The notes: generated from the letters alone by a model not told the origin. A stretch of 64,000 nt of DNA from Pelomonas sp051857475 (GCF_051857475.1 NZ_JBPZGZ010000004.1:496001-560000), one strand, 5' to 3'; shown: positions 1 through 8,557, counted from the stretch's first letter. Numbers and translations are program-made.

Positions 1-44
1 TGGCCCTTTCCGCATTGATACCCACAACGACAGGAGACATGGCA

Positions 45-1361
45 ATGAAGACACTGATCACGTGCGCGGCTCTGGCCGCTTTGCAACTCTTCGCCGCGCC
101 CGCCGCCGTGGCCCAGGCCAAGGAGCAGTTCTTCCCGTTGCTGGTCTACCGCACCGGGCCCTATTCGCCCAACGGCACGCCCTGGGCCAATGGCAAGCAG
201 GACTACATCAAGCTCATCAATGCGCGTGACGGTGGCGTCAACGGCGTCAAGCTGACCTTCGAGGAATGCGAGACCGGCTATGCCACCGACAAGGGCGTGG
301 AGTGCTATGAGCGGCTCAAGGGCAAGAACGCGACGCTGTTCGACCCTCAGGCCACCGGCATCACCTTTGCGCTGACCGACAAGGTGCCCAACGACAAGAT
401 CCCGTTGATCACGCTGGGCTATGGTCTGTCGGCCTCCGCCGATGGCGGCGTGTTCGCCTGGAACTTCCCGTTGATGGGCAGCTACTGGACGGCCGCCGAT
501 GCGCTGATCCAGCACCTGGGCAAGAAGGAGGGTGGCCTGGACAAGCTCAAGGGCAAGAAGATCGCCCTGGTCTACCACGACAGCCCCTTCGGCAAGGAGC
601 CCATCCCCATGCTGGAGGAGCGCCAGAAGATGCATGGCTTCGAGCTCATCAAGATCCCGGTGACGGCACCGGGTGTCGAGCAGAAATCGGCCTGGCTGCA
701 GGTGCGCCAGGCGCGGCCCGACTATGTGCTGCTGTGGGGCTGGGGCGTCATGAACTCCACGGCGCTGAAGGAGGCCCAGGCCACCGGCTATCCGCGCGAG
801 AAGATGTACGGTGTCTGGTGGTCGGGCGCCGAGCCCGATGTGAAGGACGTGGGCGAGGGCGCCAAGGGCTACAACGCGCTCAACCTCAACACCTCGGGCC
901 AGGCACCCAAGGTCATCCAGGACATCCTGAAGCTGGTGCATGGCAAGGGCCAGGGCACGGGGCCGAAGGAAGAGGTCGGCTCGGTGCTCTACACGCGCGG
1001 CCTCGTCATCCAGGCGCTGGCTGTGGAGGCCGTGCGGCGTGCGCAGGAGCGCTTCGGCAAGGGCAAGGTCATGACCGGCGAGCAGGTGCGCTGGGGCCTG
1101 GAGAACCTGGCGCTTGACGACAAGAAGCTCGCGGCCCTGGGCCTGACCGGCGTCATCCGCCCCATCAGCACCAGCTGCTTCGACCATCAGGGTTCGACCT
1201 CGGTGCGCGTGCATACCTGGGACGGCAAGCAATGGGCCTTCAGCTCTGACTGGTACCAGGCCGACGAGCAGATCATCAAGCCCATGGTCAAGGCGGCGGC
1301 GGACAAGTACGCCAGCGAGAAGAAGCTCACCCGCCGTACGTCTGCCGAGTGCCAGAGCTGA
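45..1361 (+). CDS. Liv-type ABC transporter periplasmic substrate-binding protein
   Basis: A 438-residue periplasmic binding protein of the branched-chain amino acid (LivK/HAAT, type I fold) class, expected to capture a small amphipathic or organic substrate for an ABC importer. The start is the ATG eight bases after an AGGAG ribosome site at 32-36. An in-frame ATG at 39 is too close to that site, and a TTG at 15 would add residues before the signal peptide. The N-terminus (MKTLITCAALAALQLFAAPA, then VAQA) is a clear signal peptide. The ATPase gene follows two bases downstream and an AMP-forming ligase closes the run, a context typical of aromatic or branched acid uptake in Burkholderiales. 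The permeases would lie upstream, outside the window. The substrate cannot be read from the sequence. Confidence 0.85.
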   Translation: MKTLITCAALAALQLFAAPAAVAQAKEQFFPLLVYRTGPYSPNGTPWANGKQDYIKLINARDGGVNGVKLTFEECETGYATDKGVECYERLKGKNATLFDPQATGITFALTDKVPNDKIPLITLGYGLSASADGGVFAWNFPLMGSYWTAADALIQHLGKKEGGLDKLKGKKIALVYHDSPFGKEPIPMLEERQKMHGFELIKIPVTAPGVEQKSAWLQVRQARPDYVLLWGWGVMNSTALKEAQATGYPREKMYGVWWSGAEPDVKDVGEGAKGYNALNLNTSGQAPKVIQDILKLVHGKGQGTGPKEEVGSVLYTRGLVIQALAVEAVRRAQERFGKGKVMTGEQVRWGLENLALDDKKLAALGLTGVIRPISTSCFDHQGSTSVRVHTWDGKQWAFSSDWYQADEQIIKPMVKAAADKYASEKKLTRRTSAECQS

Positions 1362-1363
1362 AG

Positions 1364-2170
1364 ATGGCCAAGCCGCTGCTCGATGTCAACGGCATCGAGG
1401 TCATCTACAACCACGTCATCTTGGTGCTCAAGGGCGTGAGCCTGCGCGTGGCCGAGGGCCAGGTGGTGGCCTTGCTGGGCGGCAACGGCGCCGGCAAGAC
1501 CACCACGCTGCGGGCCGTCTCCAACCTGCTGGAAGGCGAGCGCGGAGAGGTCACCAAGGGCAGCATCGAGCTGCGCGGCGAGCGCATCGAGAAGCTGTCG
1601 ACGGCGGCCATGGTGGAGCGTGGCGTCGTGCAGGTCATGGAGGGGCGGCACTGCTTCGCCCACCTGACGATCGAGGAGAACCTGATGACCGGCGCCTACA
1701 CGCGCAAGGACGGCAAGGCCGCCGTGCGCGACACCCTGGACAAGGTCTACAACTACTTTCCGCGCCTGAAGACGCGCCGCGGCAGTCAGGCGGCTTACAC
1801 GTCCGGCGGCGAGCAGCAGATGTGCGCCATCGGCCGCGCGCTGATGGCCAACCCGAAGATGGTGCTGCTGGACGAGCCTTCGATGGGCCTGGCGCCGCAG
1901 ATCGTCGAAGAAGTGTTCGAGATCGTGCGCGACCTCAACGCCAAGGAGGGCACGACCTTCCTGCTGGCTGAGCAGAACACCAATATGGCGCTGCGTTATG
2001 CCGACTATGGCTACATCCTCGAGAACGGCCGCGTCGTCATGGACGGCGCTGCGGCCGAACTGCGCGAGAACGAGGACGTCAAGGAGTTCTACCTCGGTGT
2101 CGGCGGGGACGGGCGGCGCAGCTTCAAGGATGTGAAGAGCTACAAGCGCAGAAAGAGGTGGTTGGCATGA
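1364..2170 (+). CDS. Liv-type ABC transporter ATP-binding protein (LivF family)
   Basis: A 268-residue cytoplasmic ATPase that would energise uptake with the binding protein just upstream. Walker A GGNGAGKTT lies at residues 39-47, the signature SGGEQQM and Walker B LLDEPSMGLAP follow, and a switch His region sits in the LLAEQNTNMAL stretch, all in LivF order. The ATG at 1364 directly follows the previous stop; a GTG at 1349 is in frame but would overlap the upstream gene. The C-terminus is about 30 residues longer than E. coli LivF and ends in a basic tail. The next gene starts inside its stop codon (ATGA), so the genes are translationally coupled. Confidence 0.88.
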   Translation: MAKPLLDVNGIEVIYNHVILVLKGVSLRVAEGQVVALLGGNGAGKTTTLRAVSNLLEGERGEVTKGSIELRGERIEKLSTAAMVERGVVQVMEGRHCFAHLTIEENLMTGAYTRKDGKAAVRDTLDKVYNYFPRLKTRRGSQAAYTSGGEQQMCAIGRALMANPKMVLLDEPSMGLAPQIVEEVFEIVRDLNAKEGTTFLLAEQNTNMALRYADYGYILENGRVVMDGAAAELRENEDVKEFYLGVGGDGRRSFKDVKSYKRRKRWLA

Positions 2171-2466
2171 GTGATGACAGCTGGGATATCGCACCACCGC
2201 CGTTCAACGCGGACTCGGCGCTGCAGACCCTGAAGCGCTTCGCCCGCGACCAGCGTGTGCTGACCGAGCGCAGCGAAGGCTGGTTGCTGGGCGCCGACCT
2301 GGTGATGAAGATGGCCATCGACGGGGCGACCGTCAAGGTGCAGCTGGCCAAGCGGCCGGCGCGCACGCCCGAATGGGACACGTTCACGCTGAAGGCGGCC
2401 ACGGACTCACGCAAGCTGCAGGACGAGATCAAGCGCCGGCTCACGCGCTGGAAGGATGACGAGTGA
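2167..2466 (+). CDS. small hypothetical protein in Liv cluster
   Basis: A 99-residue soluble protein that I do not recognise. It has no signal peptide or membrane segment. The sequence is mixed acidic/basic with a charged C-terminal helix ending RRLTRWKDDE. The ATG at 2167 overlaps the stop of the ATPase gene (ATGA) and its own stop overlaps the GTG start of the ligase (GTGA), so it is tightly embedded in the operon and almost certainly translated. Context suggests an accessory role to the transporter or ligase, but that is only inference. An in-frame GTG lies three codons upstream. Confidence 0.7.
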   Translation: MSDDSWDIAPPPFNADSALQTLKRFARDQRVLTERSEGWLLGADLVMKMAIDGATVKVQLAKRPARTPEWDTFTLKAATDSRKLQDEIKRRLTRWKDDE

Positions 2467-3698
2467 CGGAGTTCTTCGACGCGCTTGAGGCCCGCGACCC
2501 TGCCGAGCGTGAAGCGGCGCTGATGGCCGCGGTGCCGGAGCAGATCGCACACGCGCAGTCCAGCAGCCCGGCCTATACGGAGATGCTGGCCGGTGTCGAT
2601 GCGGCGGGCATCAAATCGCGCGCGGCCTTGGCCACGTTGCCGCTCACTCGTAAGAGCAGCCTCGCCGCCGCGCAGGCTGCACGCCGAGCGCTACGCCTGG
2701 GCGGGTTTGCGGCCGGCATGCCGCGGCGTATCTTCCAGTCGCCCGGGCCGCTTTATGAGCCCGAGCCCGATGCTGATGGTGGCGATCCCTGGCGCGTGGC
2801 CCGCGCCCTGCATGCTGCTGGCGTGCGCGCGGGCCAACTCGCCCATGTGAGCTTCAGCTATCACCTGACACCCGCCGGCGCCATGATGGAAGCGGGCTTG
2901 CGGGCGTTGGGAGCGGCCAGCGTTCCCGGTGGCGTCGGCAATACCGAGCTGCAGCTGCAGGCCCTGCTGGACCTGCAGCCCGAGGCCTATGCCGGCACGC
3001 CAAGCTTTCTGCGCATCCTGCTCGAGAAGGCCGCCGAGGGCGGCCATGCGCTGCCCTATCTGCAGCGCGCCCTCGTCAGCGGCGAGGCCTGCCCGCCGGC
3101 CTTGGTGGCCTGGTTTGCCGAACGCGGCGTCGAGGCCTACCAGTGCTATGCCACGGCCGACCTCGGCCTCATCGCCTACCAGACCACGGCTCGCGAAGGC
3201 CTGGTCGTCGACGAGGGCGTCATCGTCGAGATCGTGCGGCCGGGCACGGGGGAGCCGCTGCCGGATGGCGAGGTCGGCGAGGTCGTCGTGACGACGCTGT
3301 CGCCGGGCTATCCGCTGATCCGCTTTGCCACCGGCGACCTGTCCGCCGTGATGCCGGGGATGAGTCCCTGCGGCCGCACCAACCAGCGCCTGCGCGGCTG
3401 GCTCGGGCGCGCCGACCAGTCGGCCAAGGTGCGCGGCATGTTCGTGCATGCCGGCCAGGTCGCCGAGGTGCTGGCCCGCTGCGCCCAGCGTGGGCGGGCC
3501 CGTCTCGTGGTCGATGGCGAACTGGCCAATGACCGCATGAGCCTGCAACTGGAGGTCGAGGGCCAGCCGGCCGGCCTTGCCGAGCAGCTGCAGGCGGCGC
3601 TGCGCGACATCACCAAGCTGCGCAGCGAGGTCGAGCTCGTGGCGCCGGGCAGCCTGCCCAACGACGGCAGGGTCATCGAGGATCGTCGTAGCGTGTGA
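2463..3698 (+). CDS. phenylacetate-CoA ligase-like AMP-forming synthetase
   Basis: A 411-residue member of the ANL adenylating superfamily, close to phenylacetate-CoA ligases, which activate a carboxylic acid with ATP and CoA. The mid-protein stretch YQCYATADLGLIAYQT corresponds to the family's substrate/adenylate motif, and LIRFATGDLSAV supplies the hinge-region Asp. A C-terminal AMP-binding subdomain follows. The start is GTG at 2463 overlapping the preceding stop. The protein looks complete although slightly shorter than PaaK (about 430-440). Its place at the end of a Liv-type importer cluster suggests it activates the imported acid. The acid itself is unknown. Confidence 0.8.
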   Translation: MTEFFDALEARDPAEREAALMAAVPEQIAHAQSSSPAYTEMLAGVDAAGIKSRAALATLPLTRKSSLAAAQAARRALRLGGFAAGMPRRIFQSPGPLYEPEPDADGGDPWRVARALHAAGVRAGQLAHVSFSYHLTPAGAMMEAGLRALGAASVPGGVGNTELQLQALLDLQPEAYAGTPSFLRILLEKAAEGGHALPYLQRALVSGEACPPALVAWFAERGVEAYQCYATADLGLIAYQTTAREGLVVDEGVIVEIVRPGTGEPLPDGEVGEVVVTTLSPGYPLIRFATGDLSAVMPGMSPCGRTNQRLRGWLGRADQSAKVRGMFVHAGQVAEVLARCAQRGRARLVVDGELANDRMSLQLEVEGQPAGLAEQLQAALRDITKLRSEVELVAPGSLPNDGRVIEDRRSV

Positions 3699-3841
3699 CA
3701 TGGGTTTGAAGACATCGGGGCCGACCTGAACCTGAATCGGTGACAGGAAGCCCCGCATGGACTCGTCCAGGCGGCGCCACCACAGTCCGCCCCTTCGCCA
3801 GCACAGCCGGCCACCGCCGGCGCCCGCCGAAGGACGCGTCC

Positions 3842-6244
3842 ATGACCCTTGCCCGCCATCTTCCGCCCGCCCTGCTCGTGCTCCTGCTCGCCGCCTGTGG
3901 CGGTGGCAACGGCCACGGTCCTCAGGTCACGCCCCAGGCTGAGAACGAGCTGACCAAGGCCGCCGCGGCCCGCCCGCGCGCCAAGGACCCCGATCACCAC
4001 GAGTTCTCTGCCACGTTGTCCGCACCGTTTGCAGTCACGGCCGCCAGCGGCGGGCGCACGTTCACGGTGCATATGGACCACCCCGGCATCGCCGATGGCC
4101 AGGTCTTCGCCTGGACCCTGAGCCTGGTCGATGGCAGTGGCCAGGTGCTGCAGCGCTGGAGCGGCGAGTCCCGCTACGCCGGCGCCCCCGTCACCGCCAG
4201 CGTCGGCTGGGCCGGCCGCGGCACTGGCAGTGCGGCGCTGGCCGATGGCCTGTACCAGCTCAAGCTCGAGGCTGTCAGCCTCGACGCCGCCACGGCACTG
4301 TCCCAAGGAGCGACAACAGGCCGCGCCGAACGCCTGCTGGCCGCCGCGCCGCCGCTGGACCATGCCGAGCAGCGCTGGCCCATCGCGCTGGGCCAGCCCG
4401 CCAGTGTCGACATGCCCCCCTTCAAGGCCATGCCGACCGCCGCCGACCGCGGCCTCGTCAAGGCGCAATCGGCACCGGCCATCAACAGCCTGCCCTACAC
4501 CGTCTACTTCGCCAATCTGCACAGCCAGACCAACGACTCCGACGGCGGCGGCGCCTTGAGCAACTGCTCCTCGTCGCAGCCGGCCCAGACCGGTGCCTAC
4601 GGCCCGGCCGACGCCTTCGCCTATGGCAAGACGGCGGGCCTGGACATCCTGATGTCGTCCGAGCACAACCACTACTTCGACGGCTCCTCCAGCACCAATG
4701 CCAGCGGCAGCGCCGCCACGGCCAAGAGCCGCTACCAGGCGGGCCTGAGCGCCGCCACCGCCGCGACGACCTCGACCTATCTCGCCATCTACGGCATGGA
4801 GTGGGGCGTCATCAGCAATGGCGGCCACATGAACATCTTCAACAGCAACGAGCTGTTTGCCTGGGAATACAACAGCAGCAACCAGCTGTTCGGCGACCGC
4901 TTCACGGCCAAGAGCGATTACGCGGCCCTGTACGCCACCATGCGCAGCCTGGGCCTGGTCGGCCAGTTCAACCACCCCGACACGACGGGCCAGTTCCTTG
5001 TTGGCGGCACCGACCTCGGCTACAGCGCCGATGGCGACGAGGTCATGGCGCTGACCGAGATCCTGAACAGCTCGGCCTTCTCGTCCAACACGACCGAGAC
5101 CGAGACCGGCCTGTCCAACTTCGAGGACGCCTTCAACAAGCTGCTGGAGCGCGGCTATCACGTCGCACCCGCCAGCAACCAGGACAACCACTGCGCCAAC
5201 TGGGGCAAGTCGTACACCAACCGCACCGGCGTGCTGATCCCGACGGGCACGGCCCTGAACAAGACCAGCTTCCTCGACGCCATCAAGGCCCGCCGCGTCT
5301 TCGCGACCATGGACAAGACGGGCCAGATCGCGCTGACGGCCAATGGCCACGTGATGGGCGAACGCTTCGCCAACAGCGGCGTGCTCAAGCTCAGCGTGGG
5401 CTATGCCAGCACCAGCGGCAAGACGGCCACCAGCGTGCAGATCTACGAGGGCGTGCCCAAGCGCAATGGCACCGTCACCCTGCTGGCCAGCAGCGGCACG
5501 GCCAGCACGACGCCGGCCGTCGGCGACCATTACTACTACGCCAAGATCACGCAGAGCGACGGCAAGATGCTGTGGAGCGCGCCGGTCTGGGTGACGCAAT
5601 CCAACTCGCAGGTCGACACCACGCCCCCCACGGCGACGGCCAGCGAAAGCGGCACGGCCGGCACCATCACGCTGTCGGCCACGGCCAGCGACAACATCGG
5701 CGTGGCCCGCGTGGATTTCGTCGTCGATGGCGTCGTCAAGGGCAGCGACACGACGTCGCCCTATTCGATGACGCTGGACTCGACGACGCTCGCCAACGGC
5801 AGCCACAGCCTGGTGGCCCGCGCCTATGACGCGGCCGGCAACTCCGGTGCGTCGACGGCGGTCAACTTCAGCATCAGCAATGCCAGCGCATCGCTGAACG
5901 AGACCGAGTCCAACGGCACCATCGCCACCGCCAATGTCGTCACCAACCAGACGACCGTCATCGGCACGATGTCATCGACCAGCGACAAGGACTATTTCAA
6001 GGTCACGCTGGCCGCCGGCAAGACGCTGCGCGTGGACATGACGTGTCCCGCGGCCTTTGACTACGACCTCTATCTGCACAACAGCAGCGGCACGACGCTG
6101 ACCTCGTCGGAGAGCGCCACCTGCACCGAGTCGCTGAGCTACAAGAACACCGGCTCCTCGGCCCTGGCGGTCTACATCCGCGTGGGCGCCTATTCGGGCA
6201 GCAGCAGCACCCAGACCTACACGCTGACGCTGAGCTACCCCTGA
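3842..6244 (+). CDS. PHP-domain (CehA/McbA-like) lipoprotein with Ig-like and PPC domains
   Basis: An 800-residue secreted lipoprotein. The ATG at 3842 has a GAAGGA ribosome site seven bases upstream and begins a lipoprotein signal ending in the lipobox LLAAC. Around residues 220-520 lies a PHP-type metallohydrolase domain with metal-ligand clusters NLHSQTNDSDG, SSEHNHYFDG, QFNHPD and NQDNHC, as in CehA/McbA-family phosphoesterases. A bacterial Ig-like repeat beginning DTTPPTA and a C-terminal pre-peptidase (PPC) domain (ESN..A..V, DKDYFKVTLAAGK, YDLYLHN) follow. Likely role: an extracytoplasmic phosphodiesterase or related hydrolase. The substrate is unknown. It stands alone and is followed by a GC-rich hairpin. 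Confidence 0.78.
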   Translation: MTLARHLPPALLVLLLAACGGGNGHGPQVTPQAENELTKAAAARPRAKDPDHHEFSATLSAPFAVTAASGGRTFTVHMDHPGIADGQVFAWTLSLVDGSGQVLQRWSGESRYAGAPVTASVGWAGRGTGSAALADGLYQLKLEAVSLDAATALSQGATTGRAERLLAAAPPLDHAEQRWPIALGQPASVDMPPFKAMPTAADRGLVKAQSAPAINSLPYTVYFANLHSQTNDSDGGGALSNCSSSQPAQTGAYGPADAFAYGKTAGLDILMSSEHNHYFDGSSSTNASGSAATAKSRYQAGLSAATAATTSTYLAIYGMEWGVISNGGHMNIFNSNELFAWEYNSSNQLFGDRFTAKSDYAALYATMRSLGLVGQFNHPDTTGQFLVGGTDLGYSADGDEVMALTEILNSSAFSSNTTETETGLSNFEDAFNKLLERGYHVAPASNQDNHCANWGKSYTNRTGVLIPTGTALNKTSFLDAIKARRVFATMDKTGQIALTANGHVMGERFANSGVLKLSVGYASTSGKTATSVQIYEGVPKRNGTVTLLASSGTASTTPAVGDHYYYAKITQSDGKMLWSAPVWVTQSNSQVDTTPPTATASESGTAGTITLSATASDNIGVARVDFVVDGVVKGSDTTSPYSMTLDSTTLANGSHSLVARAYDAAGNSGASTAVNFSISNASASLNETESNGTIATANVVTNQTTVIGTMSSTSDKDYFKVTLAAGKTLRVDMTCPAAFDYDLYLHNSSGTTLTSSESATCTESLSYKNTGSSALAVYIRVGAYSGSSSTQTYTLTLSYP

Positions 6245-6262
6245 CGGCGCAGGCTAGGGCCT

Positions 6263-6283
6263 GCCCGCTGTGTCGCAGCGGGC
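6263..6283 (+). terminator. possible terminator hairpin after PHP lipoprotein gene
   Basis: A perfect 8-bp inverted repeat, GCCCGCTG and CAGCGGGC, with a 5-base loop, lies 19 bases after the stop. It has no U-tract, so an intrinsic terminator is uncertain. Confidence 0.4.
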
Positions 6284-6325
6284 GGTCTCCCTAAGATGGG
6301 CTCACCCCTCCACGGAGACAAGCCC

Positions 6326-7294
6326 ATGCGCCCGACCCTGATTGCCCTGGCGGCCCTGCTGGCCGCCGGCGCCGCCGCCGCCGAATACCCCGACAAGCCG
6401 GTCACGGTCATCGTGCCGTTCGCGGCGGGTGGCCCGACCGACAAGGTCGCGCGGGACCTGGCCGAGGCCTTGCGCAAGCCCTTGGGCAACACCGTGATCG
6501 TCGAGAACGTCGGCGGTGTGGGCGGCACCCTGGGCGCCAACAAGGTGGCCAAGGCCTCGCCCGATGGCTATACCCTGCTGCTGCACCACATCGGCCTGGC
6601 CAGCGCGACGGCGCTGTACCGCACGCTGCCCTACAAGACGCTGGACGACTTCGAATACCTCGGCATGGTCAACGAAGTGCCGATGACGCTGATCGGCCGG
6701 CCCAATCTGCCGGCCGGCAACTACGCCGAACTGGGCAAGTGGCTGGAGGCCAACAAGGGCAATGTCAATCTGGCCCACGCTGGCATCGGCTCGGCCTCGC
6801 ATCTGTGCGGCCTGCTCTACCAGTCGGCTCTCAAGCTCGACATGACGACCGTCCCCTACAAGGGCACGGCACCGGCCATGAACGACCTGCTCGGCGGCCA
6901 GGTCGACATCATGTGCGACCAGACCACCAACACCACCGGCCAGATCGAGGCTGGCAAGGTCAAGGCCTATGCCCTGATGTCGTCCAAGCGCCTGCCTGCG
7001 GGCGCGTTGTCCAAGCTGCCGACGGCCGATGAGTCGGGGTTGAAGGGCTTCAATCTCGCGGTCTGGCATGGCCTGTATGCCCCCAAGGGCACGCCCAAGG
7101 CCGTCGTCGACAAGGTCAACACCGCCTTGCGTGCGGCCCTGAAGGACGCCGACTTCCACAAGCGCCAGGAAGCCCTGGGCGCCGTCATCATCAGCGACGC
7201 CCGCCTGTCGCCGGCCGAACACAAGAAGTTCGTCGAGGCGGAGATCAACAAGCTCACGCCCGTCATCAAGGCCGCCGGCATCTACGCCGACTGA
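6326..7294 (+). CDS. Bug/TctC-family tripartite tricarboxylate transporter receptor
   Basis: A 322-residue periplasmic solute receptor. The start is the ATG at 6326 with CGGAGA seven bases upstream, followed by a signal peptide ending AAGAAAAAEYP. The mature N-terminus YPDKPVTVIVPFAAGGPTD is the hallmark of the Bug family, as are GGTLGANKVAKASPDGYTLL and a later VPYKGTAPAMNDLLGGQVD. Bug proteins bind small di- or tricarboxylates or similar compounds and are heavily expanded in Burkholderiales. No TctA/TctB membrane genes are adjacent, so this is an orphan receptor that may use a distant permease. Confidence 0.9.
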   Translation: MRPTLIALAALLAAGAAAAEYPDKPVTVIVPFAAGGPTDKVARDLAEALRKPLGNTVIVENVGGVGGTLGANKVAKASPDGYTLLLHHIGLASATALYRTLPYKTLDDFEYLGMVNEVPMTLIGRPNLPAGNYAELGKWLEANKGNVNLAHAGIGSASHLCGLLYQSALKLDMTTVPYKGTAPAMNDLLGGQVDIMCDQTTNTTGQIEAGKVKAYALMSSKRLPAGALSKLPTADESGLKGFNLAVWHGLYAPKGTPKAVVDKVNTALRAALKDADFHKRQEALGAVIISDARLSPAEHKKFVEAEINKLTPVIKAAGIYAD

Positions 7295-7453
7295 AATGGC
7301 GCCCCTCGCCTGGTCTTGCGCCGCTGCACGCGGGCAAGTCCAGTCGGTCCCCCGAGGGGACGACGATGCTCACGGCATCAAGCCGCGAGCACATCGTCAG
7401 CGCGGACCGGCTAGGGAGCGGCCCGGCGCTCGGCCCGCAAGGCGAGGATTGCG

Positions 7454-7945
7454 TCAGCCATTGAGTTCGTCGACCACCAAGCGGTGGTCGGCATCGAGCG
7501 CCCAGACGTCTTCGTAATCCACCTCGAAGAGATGCCCGTCCGGGTCGGCGAAATAGCCAGCCACGCCCCAGTGGGTGCGGGTGGCCGGCTTGACGATGCG
7601 GCCACCGGCCGCCACGGCCTGGGCCAGGATGCGCGACACGTCTTGCGCCGACCTGGCGAGATGGATCAGGGCGAAGCCGGCAAAGCCCGTCCGTTGCGAG
7701 GCGTCAAAGCCGGCGTCGGCAGCGAGGTCCGCGCGCGCGATCAGGCACAGCGCGTAGCCGCCGAGGTCGAACTTGACGAAGCCGTCGCTGCTGGTCGGTG
7801 AGCGGGTCCAGCCCAGCGCTTCGTAGAAGGCCGCAGAGCGGGCGACGCTGCCCACGCCGAGCAGGATGAGGTGCAGGCGCTGGCTGGGCGACAGGGTGTC
7901 GAGCAGGCTCGACTCGAAGACATGTCCGACGGCTTGATCCAGCAT
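7454..7945 (-). CDS. VOC (glyoxalase/dioxygenase-fold) family protein
   Basis: A 163-residue cytoplasmic protein with one full vicinal-oxygen-chelate unit: a beta-alpha-beta start (LHLILLGVGSVARSAAFYEAL), a central GFVKFDLGGYALCLIAR strand set, and the C-terminal GYFADPDGHLFEVDYED, where E is the usual metal ligand. This subfamily is often annotated as a lactoylglutathione-lyase-like protein, but the substrate is not predictable. A GGGAGG ribosome site sits about seven bases upstream of the ATG. It is probably the last gene of a three-gene minus-strand operon beginning with the zinc-ribbon gene. Confidence 0.8.
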   Translation of the reverse strand: MLDQAVGHVFESSLLDTLSPSQRLHLILLGVGSVARSAAFYEALGWTRSPTSSDGFVKFDLGGYALCLIARADLAADAGFDASQRTGFAGFALIHLARSAQDVSRILAQAVAAGGRIVKPATRTHWGVAGYFADPDGHLFEVDYEDVWALDADHRLVVDELNG

Positions 7946-8003
7946 GGGCCCCCTCCCGATTTGTGGTGGGCGCGCATGCTAGCGATGCCGGCGGACCGGT
8001 GGG

Positions 8004-8204
8004 TTACGGCTTGGGCACGGCCGCCTCGGCCGCGGGCCAGATCAGGGCCTGGGCGACGATGACGCGCTCGCCATTGAAGGTCGCCGCTGGCGATCCATAG
8101 AGCTGGTAGCCCAGGGCCAGGGCCTCGCTGACGCGATGGCAGAAGCTGGCGTCGTCGGGGCCGGTCAGCAGGCGATAGCAGGGCAGGCCGTTCGGGGGCG
8201 TCAT
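8004..8204 (-). CDS. DUF1737 small protein
   Basis: A 66-residue protein whose core (YRLLTGPDDASFCHRVSEAL, GYQLYGSPAATFNGER, VIVAQALIWP) matches the DUF1737 pattern. The family has no established function. The ATG at 8204 overlaps the stop of the upstream zinc-ribbon gene (ATGA), which decides the start. The frame stays open upstream but runs over the zinc-ribbon gene. It lies 58 bases before the VOC gene on the same strand. Confidence 0.75.
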   Translation of the reverse strand: MTPPNGLPCYRLLTGPDDASFCHRVSEALALGYQLYGSPAATFNGERVIVAQALIWPAAEAAVPKP

Positions 8205-8401
8205 GGTGGATGCGGCGGATCGTTCGGTGGAGGCCGGAGTTTGCTGCAGTCGAGGCAGCGCATGCGCGATCGACCGGGCGTCTGCAGCGAGCTCAGGCTG
8301 AGATGCCCCGCGCAGAACAGCTTGCCGCAATGCCCGCAATGGCCGCCTTCATCGGGCTGGAAGGACTGTCCGCAAGCACTGCAGCGAAAGGGCTGGGTCA
8401 C
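8201..8401 (-). CDS. small zinc-ribbon/AN1-like cysteine-rich protein
   Basis: A 66-residue protein with closely spaced metal-ligand pairs: CSACG, CGHCG, FCAGH and CLDC. The spacing C-x2-C, C-x2-C, C-x4-C-x2-H resembles AN1-type or treble-clef zinc fingers, so zinc binding is likely. The partner is unknown. I chose GTG at 8401; a TTG at 8416 is also in frame, and neither has an obvious ribosome site. Its stop overlaps the DUF1737 start, indicating coupled translation. A proline-rich tail ends the protein. Confidence 0.65.
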   Translation of the reverse strand: MTQPFRCSACGQSFQPDEGGHCGHCGKLFCAGHLSLSSLQTPGRSRMRCLDCSKLRPPPNDPPHPP

Positions 8402-8509
8402 AGCGACGAGAGTCAAGAAAGCGGCCCGGGAGAGCAGGGGCTTGCAAGCCTAACCGCCCATGCGCTTGCCGCGCGAAGGCCTCGACTGTGGTGCCGGGTA
8501 AACACGCTG

Positions 8510-8538
8510 TTGACTCCGGAGCCCATCGTGGAAAGAAT
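8510..8538 (+). promoter_or_regulatory. sigma70-type promoter of the glucan locus
   Basis: TTGACT (8510-8515) and AAGAAT (8533-8538) are separated by exactly 17 bases, upstream of the GH1 gene. The predicted transcription start falls inside the palindrome at 8540-8557, the classic arrangement for LacI-family repression. Confidence 0.65.
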
Positions 8539-8539
8539 G

Positions 8540-8557
8540 CATGTAAACGTTTACATG
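8540..8557. promoter_or_regulatory. LacI-family operator palindrome
   Basis: CATGTAAACGTTTACATG is a perfect 18-bp palindrome with the central CG typical of LacI/GalR-family operators. It sits over the expected start site of the promoter just upstream and 36 bases before the GH1 start codon. A LacI-family regulator is the second gene of the operon, so autoregulated, inducer-responsive control is the natural reading. A near copy lies inside the TonB receptor gene at 11547-11560. Confidence 0.75.

Noticed and set aside
3308..5806. Long antisense frame over the PHP lipoprotein gene
   Set aside because: Same cause; it lies opposite a gene with signal peptide and recognisable domains, and its translation is low-complexity.
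7295..7453. Imperfect inverted repeat GACGATGCTC...GAGCACATCGTC in the spacer after the Bug gene
   Set aside because: The arms do not match without a 2-base insertion and there is no T-run, so I do not call a terminator.
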